Origin: Scolanthus callimorphus
Lineage: Eukaryota; Cnidaria; Anthozoa; Actiniaria; Edwardsiidae
Assembly (NCBI GenBank): GCA_033964015.1
Contig: CM066914.1
Location: 21,115,023-21,179,022, forward strand
Length of the DNA: 64,000 nt
Direction of reading: 5' to 3'
A program made the translations under genes and the position numbers. How positions within the stretch are numbered: position 1 is the first letter of the stretch; every line of letters starts with the position of its first letter. The notes under the pieces were generated by a model. The model worked only from the letters and a program-made list of their open reading frames with translations. It did not search any database and had not been told where the DNA came from. Shown here piece by piece: positions 23,937 to 34,646 of the stretch.

Positions 23937-24605
23937 CAGCGGCGTAGCCAGGAATTTCTGAGGGGGGGGGGGGGGGGGGGATAGTGAAAACATGGGACGA
24001 AAATGCTCATCATCATCATCATCATCTTTATTAAAATTGAACACGGTTAAAAATCATCAGGCGAAATATAAATATCTTAATTACTATCTACACTATGAAC
24101 AACTATCTATATTATATACAAACTAAGGAAAAGAAAATTAAAGCCTGTTTTCCATGAATGCCGTGTTGTTTGGGTATAAGTTTAATAACTGTCGCCGAAA
24201 ATTTTGAAGAGACTGAGTTTCTCTTAAGTTGGGGGGAAGTTTGTTCCACAGAACAGCACCACTATAGCTAAAGCTGTTTTATAATAGTTAGTACGTGGCA
24301 GGGGAACAACCAACTTATTCTCGGAGTTTCTAAGATTATAGTTAGAAGATATATCCTCTCGGTGAACAAATCTAGAGGACAAGTAACTAGGCACTAGTTC
24401 ATTGTGAGATTTGAACATCATTATTGCCTTAGTTATTTGACGTTGGCAGTGGAGATTGCGCCATCCTAACTGGTCAAAAAGGAGGTTGGCATCGGCATCG
24501 TAATTAGAATTCGTAATAATACGAAAAATTTTCTTCAGCAAATACAGTAAATGTATGGGAAAATTTCCGAGAAAGGGGGGGCGGCCCCCACTGGCTGCGC
24601 CCCTG
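23937..24605. mobile_element. Family D MITE split by a LINE fragment, 5-bp TSD
   Basis: Ends CAGCGGCGTAGCCAGG and the complement of CAGGGGCGCAGCCAG, with TCTAT at 23932-23936 and 24606-24610. The parts outside about 24006-24530 match family D at 51440-51579. Confidence 0.7.
24006..24530 (-). mobile_element. LINE 3' fragment (end of reverse transcriptase ORF and tail)
   Basis: The minus strand reads FDQLGWRNLHCQRQITKAIM, then VPSYLSSRFVHRED and NKLVVPLPRTNYYK. After one frameshift it reads SFSYSGAVLWNKLPPNLRET and ends in a stop near 24145. This is the usual C-terminus of CR1/L2-type reverse transcriptases. The CAT-repeat at 24008-24026 is the 3' tail. 5'-truncated and inserted into family D. 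Confidence 0.72.
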
Positions 24606-24758
24606 TCTATAATAAACAGAACGTCACGGAACATTAGATGGCCGCTTGGAGATACGAATTTTATCTTCTCGTGTGGTAATAAGCTCTTGCTCGTGTTAAA
24701 CAAATAAGGCGAGATAAGGGGAAAATGGTGCAATTGAAAGGCGAGCTGCGAGAGATAT

Positions 24759-24934
24759 CCAGGGAATTTCTGAAGAAACCCATCCATATGGGAAAAGCTT
24801 AATTTTCCATGGTAGAAGTATGGGAAGTGTTCGGATTTCCCATGGCTATCCATGTGAATTCCGAACACTTCCCATGCGTGTGCCTTGGAAATTCAGTTTT
24901 TCCCACGGATGTGTTTCTGCAGAAATCCCTGTGG
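24759..24934. mobile_element. Family C palindrome, copy 2
   Basis: CAGGGAATTTCTGAAGAAAC and the complement of CACAGGGATTTCTGCAGAAA enclose GAACACTTCCCATG arms. Same family as 1099-1270 and 40360-40523. Confidence 0.6.
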
Positions 24935-25423
24935 ATAGGGCGAGATAAGGTCCAACTAGAGTAGGCCTCATATAGACATAAGACAAGTTCATCGCGTTTC
25001 CACTTCCTCCTCATTTATTCCATTCCATTTGACCATTCGTCACACACTCCTTCTGTTACGCGAAATTCTAGAATTCTATTACAAGTATAAAACCGCATAG
25101 ATATTTACAAAGGGCATGCATTTTTCAGAGATTCTCTACAGTTCGTTCTTTTGTTTCAATGAGGCAAAATAAAGCTGTACAGTAATTGAAGATAATATTC
25201 CTCAGTACGAAGTCTTCACAAATTCACAGATTTTTGCAGACAAATATTCATATTCTTTCCAGTATAGTATTGATTCGAAGTCTAATAATTTCACCATGTA
25301 AAACCCAATCGTTTGCGGCTGTCCCGGGGTTTCCGTATATTTCAGTATGGCTGCCCCCTTGAGTAGCGAGAGAATAGTTCGGAAGTTGTACTCCTGTGGC
25401 GTCGCTCACAAGAAAACTTGGCC

Positions 25424-28400
25424 TTAAACCATTCTTGCCCTCGAATTTAGGCCCCCTTCCCCACCTGGCCCCTCCTGGGATGCCTTAATAAGGGGGTAGG
25501 GGTTTCGTCCTCGATCTTTTTCTTCTTTAATGACGTGCGCTGCGTACTCTTGGAACTGTCGTTCTTCTATCCGCAGGAGCTCTTCGTTGTTCTTGTCCGC
25601 TTGAAGGTCCACTAAGCGCTCCTGCTGTTTGCGCACTTTACGTCCGCCCTGAATCGAGAAAATAGGAGGCATTTTCACTAAATGAACTACGGGGCTACAT
25701 ATTGTCTTGCATTTTCACTAAATGAACTACAGGGCTACATGTCTTGTATATCTTAGGGCGGGGGCACCAGAAAAGGCGTTTAAATATTAGACTCGAAGCG
25801 TACTCGACATCATAGACTTTAGTTATCTATTTTATAGAAATTAGACTTGGGTACCCTATGGTTCTGGTGATCGAAGATTTCCTGTTTCGCGCCGGCTCAG
25901 TCAAACCATCTGAACCAATCACAGGTCTTTGCACTGTTTTGGCTAGTGCATACAGTGGACGAGTCGTGACGAAAAAAACGGGCAAAGATTGCGACGGACG
26001 GAAGCCGAAAAAGATCGAGAACCTATGATTGGATTTGCTTTGAGTGTCAGAACTCAAGAAAAACGCCAAATCCCCAAAGCCAGATCCATGGTTTGTACTC
26101 AGCGCGAAAAAAAAAATAAAATAAAACAAGAATTTGACTCCCCCTAAAAATACCGGGGTGCTCATCCTATCCCTAGGGTATAAAATCTCTCATGGGTGTC
26201 CAAAGACTCTGCTATCCCTTAGGGTGTCTCACGCCAAAGGTCACAACAGAATACATTGTTTCAACTTGATGGTAATTTCTTAAGGACCGTGATAACATTT
26301 AGGTAAAACTGAAACGTATTTTTCGTAATCCCCCCCCCCATGTTTTAGAGTGATAATATTAAATAATGATTTTTTGACGGGGTGCAATCATCTATCGAAC
26401 TCACCACTTGTTCCATTTGGAATGTTTTCAGCTCCTTGGATTCCTGGAGCTTCCCCAGTCTTTTCTCTTCTTGTTTTGCATGGTACTAAATAGAGAGAGA
26501 AATCAAAGAGAACAATTTGATATATAAATGAATTGGAAAGAAACGAACAAATTAGAAAGGAAATTACTTTTGGAGGACCATCATTATAAAAATGATCGGA
26601 AGTTAATGTAACTAGCAGGGATTTTTTTATGTTTGTCTTGAGAATATCTATGGCCCGGTTTGGCGCGCCGGCTGTCTTGAGTTGATTGGTTGGTTCCTAG
26701 AAAAAGCCATTGAGCGGGAAAGTTTTGCCATCACCGACACAACGCCTGGTGGCCACTTTGAAAACTCACCAGTTTATCAGACTTCACTCTCTTCTTTAGG
26801 ATTGCCCGATCTCTTCTCGCCTCTTCACTTGTTAATCTCTCGCTTTCCTTCATTTGATGCACGCGATGTTCATGTATGGCTTTCTTCTCCTTCATGTCTG
26901 CCTCAAATTTGGCTCTTTCTTCTTTCTGTTAAAAGATAAAAAAATACACAGAAAAATGAGAATTCCGAATGCGCATGTGTCAGTGGCTGTTACGAGAGCC
27001 TTCTCTGGAAGGTGATGAGCAGGGGAGCTCTCGCCTCTGGGTATGAGAGAAATATGTGGCTATCAACACTGCATTTCTTAGTTTGCACTCACCTCTCGTT
27101 TGGCCTCTCTCTCCGCAAGAGCCTTGGCAATGCGTTCATCCTCATCATCAACTTTCTGTTGCATTTGATCTGCCAACTTGCTACGCATTCGTTCTGTATG
27201 CTCTTGAAAGGTGCTATTTATAAAACAGTAGAATAGCAAGATATTAGTCATGGATGGATTTAGGGGATACTCCCATTTACTGAAGTAATTTTGACATACA
27301 TCCCCTAGGTTCTTAGTCTCCCATGCAACCCATCCTGTGTGCCGGACATGCAACAGGGAGCTTGGTTATCACATGCTATTCACTTGAATAATTCAATCAT
27401 TCTTTATATTATGAATGAAAAAATAAGCAAGAGAGAATACTCATTGGAATGCTAGGCCTGGTTATCAGATGGTTGAAATGTTGCACATCATTGCTTAGCA
27501 CCTAGGGACAGGTTCATGGGTGCACCGAAACCCATGGTTGGAAACCAAGCCTATGGGAATGCCACATGGTCGGAAATGGGACTAACATTGCACACTTAGC
27601 TGAGAAGGTCTAGGGATATCACTTGGACAAGTCTATACTTACTTGAATAGTTCTATTTCTTTTTCCTTGCGCATTTTGACATTTTCTGTTGATATCAAGA
27701 AAACTAACATTAGATTTGTGATTCTTGGATATTCAATTCATAAAATCATTCACACCTTTTTGGCATATCCAAATTGCCTTATTTCCTCATCTTCTTCTTC
27801 TTGTTTCTTTGCCTCGATTTTCTGCCTTTCCTGCAAAAATTAACACCACCACTTAAATAATTTGTGCATAAAATATTGCGAAAGTCATTCTAACACTGGA
27901 GTGAGTGGTACACAAGTTCTAAAATTTCTAGTATGCTTCAGAAAAAAGATAGGAAGAGAAAAATCCAAAAGGCTGAATGTGGAGTGCAGCTACAGCAAGA
28001 CATCAGGAGGTCCAGGTGGGCTCTACTTATATTTGACTGTTTAGGGATGACTGTCATATTTTTCAGGGATTAAGCAATTTTTTAGGGCCTAATTCCGAGT
28101 AAAATCAGGTAAAACCAAAACAAAACAGTATAATTCTTTATGGTGACATGCCTAGAAATTCTTGCAAACTGCAAGAATTTTGAGCCATCCTTCAAGAGTA
28201 TGCAATTCTTGGTCAAAAAATGGTAAATTTAATGAGACAGGCATACTAACCACTGTATTGGCAAGCTGGGCTTGGTGGTCTTTCATCAATTCTATTTTCT
28301 CTTGTCTTCTCTGCTCTTCAATAGCCTGTTTAGCTGCATCATACATCTCAACCTGCTGTTTTACGTTCCTGCCTTCCTCCATGTCCTTTTGCTTGGCAAG

Positions 28401-31023
28401 ATAGTTCTCTTCAATATGGTCTTTAACCCTTTGAAAAATATGTTTTATGAGTGTTATGAGAAATATTTTGTTTATCTGACTTAAATTATCACCTAGATCA
28501 CCTTGAAGCTGTCTGGACTTCAATTGACAAACGTTTTAATTCCAGAAATTCTACCTAAGAGCCCCTCGATCACCCCCTTGGAATTTTGAGTGACAAATAC
28601 ATTATTTGTGTAACAGGAAAAAAAGAACCTTGTCCCCATCCCCTGGAAAATCCAATTCCTCCATGGTGGGGGTATGGATCATTTCTGAAATTACACAATG
28701 CCTAACCAATATCAAGTCTTCAAAATTGCATTTATACATTCTGGGCAAAAATTTGGTATTAACTCCACAATACTAAGTTCATATACTCCAAACAAATGCT
28801 GTTTCATATGAACATGGATAAGAGTGTCTTGCTTACTGCAAGAGCTGGAAGTCAGCAACTCCTCTCCTTGCATTGTATCTACCAAGAGCCTTCTTCTGGT
28901 CCTCTCTAATAGCTTCCTCAAGTTGCTAAAGAAAAAGTGAAAACATGATTACAATCGATGAGTATCAAGGATATGGTACAGTTTCAGCAGCGGCTTCTAT
29001 GGGAGCTCCAAGGTAATGTGTTCTCAACCTTTGTTCACAGCAGCCATCTTGAATGATGTCACTTTTTCTACATTAAATCTTACCCTTTTCTGCAATCGGA
29101 GAAGATGCTCATCTCGAATCTTTTCTGCATTCAATTGACCCTTCTTCAGGTTCACTTGAGCATCACGTTCCTTCATGACTTCAGTTAGCAGCAAAGCACT
29201 CTACAAGACAATGATGGTAAGTTTATTCTTAAGAAGTATTTTGATTTTTAACATTCTATAACAACTGAATACTTGAGACATATCTAGTGGATGTTGTGTA
29301 ATGGGTCGTATGTTAATTACTCAATGGATGACTCCAGCTATACATGCACTGCATGTTGGTAATTGTGTGACATTTGGCGAAAAAGTGTAAAAAAAAAACA
29401 CAGGCACTGCATCCTGGTAGTTGTGATACATGTCACTGGCATTTCTAAATTAAAGAGTCATCATCATCACCATTTCCATTTACTAAAGAGTGCATGCACC
29501 CTTATAGCTGCAATGGCCCATTATTATAAATAGTTGGCTTTTATCACTAAGGGTCTATGATGAAATGGGAAGTCACCAGGTGGACTACTCACATGGAATG
29601 TCTTTACTCTGTCTGTTTGGTAATACTGCTGAGTTTTAGCCTTCTCTATGGCTTCTTTCCTCATCTGAGCTTGATGCTTGGCCTCCTCAATATCTATTTT
29701 GATTCTTTCTTCCTGTAAACAATGTGTCAGATTACCATTATGTTATTACTTATTATAATACCAGATAACATCGGCTATTACATTCAGTCATTTAAAATAA
29801 GTATAAAATAAACAAGTATAAAATAAACAAGTATAAAATAAACCTTCATTCACAAAAAATTAGAGTGCCTGACAGCAACCTTGTACTGGTATTGTATGTC
29901 TTCTACTCTTACCTCTTCCTTCTGTTCTCGAATCTGCCGAGCCTGGAGTTTCTTTAGCCTTTGACCCTGAAATACAAAGAGGAATAATAATGTTCAAGAG
30001 CAAGGAAACAATGACTAAAACGATTAGTTGAACTAAAAATCCTAGGAAGGTGACTTCATTCTGGCAATGTTTTCACAAATACTATGTGCTGTTCTTATCT
30101 TTGAGCAAGACAAGCTGGGGGGGAGGGGGTGGAACCACACCCACACTTTGTTTTTTACTGCTGTTATCAGGGAATGGGCATTCCACGTTTTATATGGAAG
30201 TCCCAACACCATGGGAGAAAAATGTTTATTATATAAACACCAATGAAATACAGGGTGATCTCCCGCGCAAAAACTTGATATCTTCACACGTGAAAATAAC
30301 ATGTTATTTTCACATGTGAAAATATCACACTTGACTTTGCTCAATGCTCGATTTTTAAGCTTAACTCAAATATAATTAGAATTTGGTATTTCATTGATGT
30401 TTATATAATAAACAGAACATTACATGGCCGCTTGGAGATACGAATTTCATCTTCTCGTGTCAAAAATTTATCACACTCGAAGATAAAATTCGTATCTCCG
30501 CGCGGCCATGTAATATCCTCTATATCATTGATGTGACTGACACTATTAAACTTACTTATAAATACATGGAGGGGTTAAAACCTGGCCTGGCTTGCACAAA
30601 TATAATTACATTCTTACAGGCAGACATTCTTATATTTCTATCTTGATCAATTTGCATTAGATATTACTGATAATAACATAAGTTCCCAAACAAATCGTTG
30701 CTTCAAATTCATATTCAGTGGAGACAAAAAACATACCTCGATGGTGTTCTCCCAGTGTTTGACCATTTCTTTGGACATCTTGTGTAGAGCGAGTTTCTCT
30801 TCCTTCATCGCCTTGTGTCTCGCAGCCTCCTTATCATAACGAGCGAGACTGTTCTGAATACGCGCCCAGTCGTTAGGCTGTAGAACTGTGACCTAAAATA
30901 GGGATTTTTCATGAGATTTGAATATAAAATAAAACATAACTCAATATCAAACAAAACAAAAGACACGGAGTGGCCCAACTCGAGTCGAAGTCATGATTTT
31001 TTACTTACATCTCTATCGGTCAT
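25424..31023 (-). CDS. CFAP210: Cilia- and flagella-associated protein 210 (CCDC173), coiled-coil
   Basis: Thirteen exons: 31009-31023, 30737-30892, 29913-29966, 29593-29712, 29084-29200, 28837-28925, 28251-28428, 27756-27830, 27643-27685 (acceptor uncertain), 27093-27213, 26770-26925, 26405-26485 and 25424-25648. They give about 470 residues, somewhat shorter than the human protein. The start MTDRD joins VTVLQPNDWARIQNSLARY, then an almost unbroken charged helix typical of the trichohyalin-plectin homology family: MVKHWENTIEGQRLKKLQ, QTDRVKTFHSALLL, KDHIEENYLAKQKDMEEG, YHAKQEEKRLGKLQESK and IEERQFQEYAAHVIKEEKD. The product is known as a microtubule inner protein of ciliary doublets. All phases agree except around exon 9. 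There the full 43-base exon does not fit, but an internal AG acceptor giving 27643-27665 does. Stop codon at 25424-25426. Confidence 0.88.
26965..27052. mobile_element. Family A right-half fragment in a CFAP210 intron
   Basis: GCGCATGTGTCAGTGGCTGT ... GGGGAGCTCTC ... TGGGTATGAGAGA matches the right half of family A. Confidence 0.55.
30222..30535. mobile_element. Compound foldback in a CFAP210 intron
   Basis: TTATATAAACACCAATGAAA and its complement bracket 30226-30408, with a central TCACACGTGAAAATAACATG palindrome. A second palindrome follows (GGCCGCTTGGAGATACGAAT at 30425, complement at 30490). Related pieces lie at 23810-23940 and 24610-24700. Confidence 0.55.
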
Positions 31024-31750
31024 TCTTCCGGGATTATACTAATTTTCGCTTCTGCGAACTCTGAAAGTAATAAAAAATAATTCAGAACTTATATTTTCCA
31101 TAGATTCTCCCAAAATTCCGTTGAAAATACCTCTCATTTGCCCCTCTCTTCGCCCGTGTGATATCCTGGTCGCCATGTTGCTGATTTCTGTGTCTTGTTC
31201 TGCCGTGCGTTGCTACGACAACGGGATCAAACTGGGCTGAAAGATTCGAGGAAGTCTGGACCGAGAGTAAGACCGAAAAGGCTCGCGGGAGATTTAAATA
31301 ATTATTTCATGTTATGGTTGAAATCGACAACATCTGTGAAAGTCTTTGGTGAGTTTTATTAATTACTTGGGGAGAACTTAATTCCACTGGGCTTTTCTTC
31401 AAGGGCATTAATTTACGGAGACCAATAAATGTACTTGGCTCGACTGCATTCGTGAAATTGGGGTTAAAAATTGGGTTTAGACGTGTCAAAATACGAAGAC
31501 CGCAAATGCTATCAAGGCCACTCAAGCCAATCGTTTTTGCGATGTGAATTTGCGATGTGGCATCACTGGTCAGGGAGATGCAGAAATCTTTAAGCGTCTC
31601 CAATGTTGAGTTACTGATCAACAATCGTGATTGTAAAGTAAATTTATAGAAGCGTGCAGTAGGTTCATGCTTTAATTTAATATTCATTGAAACAACATTG
31701 AATCAAATATCAATAAATAATGTTGGTCGGAACTTGTTGATGATGCTAAG

Positions 31751-31893
31751 GCTGTGTACACACTTGGTGCCCGGGCACGACTGCCCAAGCAAAAATTAGT
31801 GCACAGCATTGTTGTCGAGTACAAGGTCTGGACCTTGAACTCGAGCACTTGTGCTCATGCACCGTGCCCAGGCACCAAGTGGTGTATGCAGCC
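31751..31893. mobile_element. MITE, TAA target, upstream of PHOSPHO2
   Basis: GGCTGTGTACACACTTGGTG and the complement of GGCTGCATACACCACTTGGT are the ends, with TAA at 31748-31750 and 31894-31896. The body repeats GTGCCCGGGCAC-like words. Confidence 0.7.
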
Positions 31894-33097
31894 TAAGATT
31901 TTAAGACAGATTTTTTTAGAACTTCGAGCAACTTTTTGTGCCAGAAAGCGGCAAAAAATCTTGTTACTCGAAATAAAAAAAGTTGTTGCTTTGAATTTAG
32001 TCTCATTTCAAAGGTCTTCGCGCTGGTAAAAAATTTCGAGAGGAAGCTCAATTTTTTTTTATAGATAGACATATTTTTCGCACCTAAAATGGTGATGTCA
32101 ATCACAGCCTATATAGATTCTATAGAATTTTTCCATTTTTCAACGCTTATTTCTGTGGCAGTGTGTGAACCCAGTCCTCTGCCTTTTGTGATATTTCGAA
32201 ATGTGGACCACAAATCTACAAATTAGGATAGAAATCATTGAGTAACAGTATTTTGGCCAAATGTTGCTCGAAGTTGTAAAATAACCTGTCTTAAACAGAC
32301 CACCGTGCAAAGTTTAATTGGAAGTGTAGCGTTGTGATAGCCTCGTCCCCAGGTTACCCCTTTCATGTCAGCTCCATGATGCTTTGCACACGCACGCTTT
32401 CCAATATGACGGCCGCTGTTCAAGCTGACTTGGCAGGCAGCAAAAGCCAATGATGTCATAGCCAGGCAAAGCGTGACAGGCCCGCCGAGTAGCCTGGGGA
32501 CAAGGCTAGGTTTGTGAAAGGAACATGCTGCTCAGGGGTGGATCCTGGTTTTTGAAAAGGGGGGTGCATTTCTAGTCTGAAGAGTCAGATTTGTTAGTAT
32601 TAGGACTACATTTTCCTGTTTAATCATTTTTGTATTGCAAGGGGGGGGGGGGGGGTGTCCATACCCAAGGCACCTCCCTGGATTCTGCAAATGTGGCAAG
32701 GATAAGGGGTAAAGTCTGCCTCTTTTCTTTAGGTGATTCCTTTGAAAAGATGATCTACCTAGATTTATTTTCAAACTTGGTATGGCTGATGTTCATACAT
32801 AGGACATACAAAAAATGCAAAAAAGATGGGGTCACCATGCCTGTTTTTGTGGTGCTGGACTGTTATTTACGTGATATTTTACTGTTTGATGAATTTTGTT
32901 CAAAATTCAAACATTACAAAAAAGTTTGCTACCGTATTTCAAGGAATGCATCAATCACATGAAAATAAAAATGTACACAAGAAAAAAATGGTAATCATTT
33001 CTGCCATGCCACACCCCTCATCTTTTATATAATATTTCCCACATGCAAATCTAACCTAGTCAGAATTATTTGAAAGTATTTATTTTTTTCTTTCCAG
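31894..33097. other. PHOSPHO2 upstream / 5' UTR intron region
   Basis: No coding exon recognised. It probably contains the 5' UTR intron ending at the acceptor before 33098. G run at 32641-32655. Confidence 0.45.
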
Positions 33098-33120
33098 GCT
33101 TATAGCAACAATACTTTGTA

Positions 33121-33855
33121 ATGGCCACTTGTGCACAGTACCTTGCTGTGTTTGACTTTGACCACACCCTTGTCGATGGTAACACAGACACATGGGTAAC
33201 AAAAATGTATCCCAAGTCCATGGAGATGATACAGCAACATCACAAGGAAGGTTGGTGTTGGACTGACATAATGGATAAAGTATTTGAACTCCTCCATTCA
33301 CAGGGATTCACGCCTACAGACTACAGCAAGTGCTTGAAAAGTCTTCTTTTTATGAATGGAATGAAAGAAGTGTGTAGATATCTGCATGACAAAGGCATTC
33401 AATGCATAATCATCTCTGATTCAAATACATTCTTTATACAACACTTGCTTAAAAGGGAGAAACTAGATGAGTGCTTCTCAAATGTTTTTACAAATCCAGC
33501 TTGGTGGGATGAAAGTGGACAGCTGCATGTTGAACACTATCACAATCACACATGTAGAACTTGCCCAAGAAATCTCTGCAAAAATCAAGTTCTCAAGAGC
33601 TTTCTGACTGATTGTGGAAAAGAACATAAGTTATTTCAACATATTGTATATATTGGAGATGGTGGTGGGGATTTTTGCCCCTCTGTTTCACTGAAGAAAG
33701 GGGACTTGGTGCTTCCCAGAGAGGACTGGAGTCTACATAAGAAACTCAGAGCTTATATGGTGAACAACAAAGGCTTGGATGCTGAAATGATAACTTGGAA
33801 AACAGGAGAGCAGGTGCTAGAGGTATTTAAAAAGTTATTTGCAGAATCTTCATAA
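33121..33855 (+). CDS. PHOSPHO2: PHOSPHO2-type HAD phosphatase
   Basis: A 244-residue protein, close in length to human PHOSPHO2 (241). HAD motif I is FDFDHT with nucleophile D12 and acid/base D14. Motif II is IIISDSN at 96-102. The family's cysteine-rich CRTCPRNLCKNQVL carries the motif III lysine. Motif IV is YIGDGGGDFCP with D180 and D184. PHOSPHO1/2 enzymes hydrolyse phosphoethanolamine/phosphocholine or pyridoxal 5'-phosphate in the cytosol. In motif IV the usual GDGGND asparagine is a glycine. The ATG has G at -3 and +4. A splice acceptor (CTTTCCAG, exon from 33098) lies 23 bases upstream, so there is an intron in the 5' UTR and the coding region is one exon. Poly(A) signal at 34618. 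Confidence 0.92.
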   Translation: MATCAQYLAVFDFDHTLVDGNTDTWVTKMYPKSMEMIQQHHKEGWCWTDIMDKVFELLHSQGFTPTDYSKCLKSLLFMNGMKEVCRYLHDKGIQCIIISDSNTFFIQHLLKREKLDECFSNVFTNPAWWDESGQLHVEHYHNHTCRTCPRNLCKNQVLKSFLTDCGKEHKLFQHIVYIGDGGGDFCPSVSLKKGDLVLPREDWSLHKKLRAYMVNNKGLDAEMITWKTGEQVLEVFKKLFAESS

Positions 33856-34617
33856 CTAGTTTATGAAGGAATGTTTACTCAGGATGGAAAAATAATATTA
33901 GCTGAAAGTATCCTGCTTGCAGGCATTGTGTTTTTATCACAAAAACCTGAAAACCAGAGAGTTCAAAGTCGTGGCTGCCATCTTGGGCGTGTGTTGGAAA
34001 TTCCAGGAGTAAGTGACAAAGTGAGGGGAGGGGGTTCCGGCGCACGTCCAAGATGGTGGTCAGGACTACAAACTTTGGTGGTTTTAATTTTTTTGGGGGT
34101 GTTTTCGTGATAAAAAAACAATGCCAAATAACTGGCCAAACAATTATATTAGTGTTTACACCTCTCATTTGGGGTGTTTCATATACATACAAGCTTAAAA
34201 GTGGATTTGAGCAAGACATTTTCTTTTAAATTATCACCTTTTTAAATATGGCATATCATGTTTTTGCCAATTGAAATTACCTTTTCTTTGGTGAACAACC
34301 ATAAATCAAGGAAGCTTCTGTTGTATATTTGTAGCAAGCAATTTGTTTATGATGCAGCGAGTGACCCAGTAGAAGATTGGGTGCCATTGGTGGAGGGGGA
34401 GAAGTAAACAGGTTTCTATTCTTACTAGTAATAATTTGAGAAGGGCTGGGAAAGTTTCTAGAAAAGGAAAAAAATATCCCAGAGAAACAACAAAATTTTC
34501 CAGTCTAGAGTCATCATTAAGCACAATCAAAACTGCATTTTTAATAACTTTTTCGATTCATATAAAATAATGTGGTTTATATGTATTTAAAACTATAATA
34601 CAGTACATTATGTCTCC

Positions 34618-34646
34618 AATAAATCTTTGACCAAGAGAAATTTATT
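34618..34646. terminator. Overlapping convergent poly(A) signals
   Basis: AATAAA on the plus strand at 34618-34623 suits the phosphatase. AATAAA on the minus strand at 34641-34646 shares bases with the stop codon (34645-34647) of the CNBD2-like gene. Cleavage downstream of either signal would make the two transcripts overlap tail-to-tail. Confidence 0.55.

Noticed and set aside
24224..24868. 214-residue minus-strand frame as one gene
   Set aside because: Only the C-terminal part resembles a protein (LINE reverse transcriptase end); the rest is family C and D repeat.
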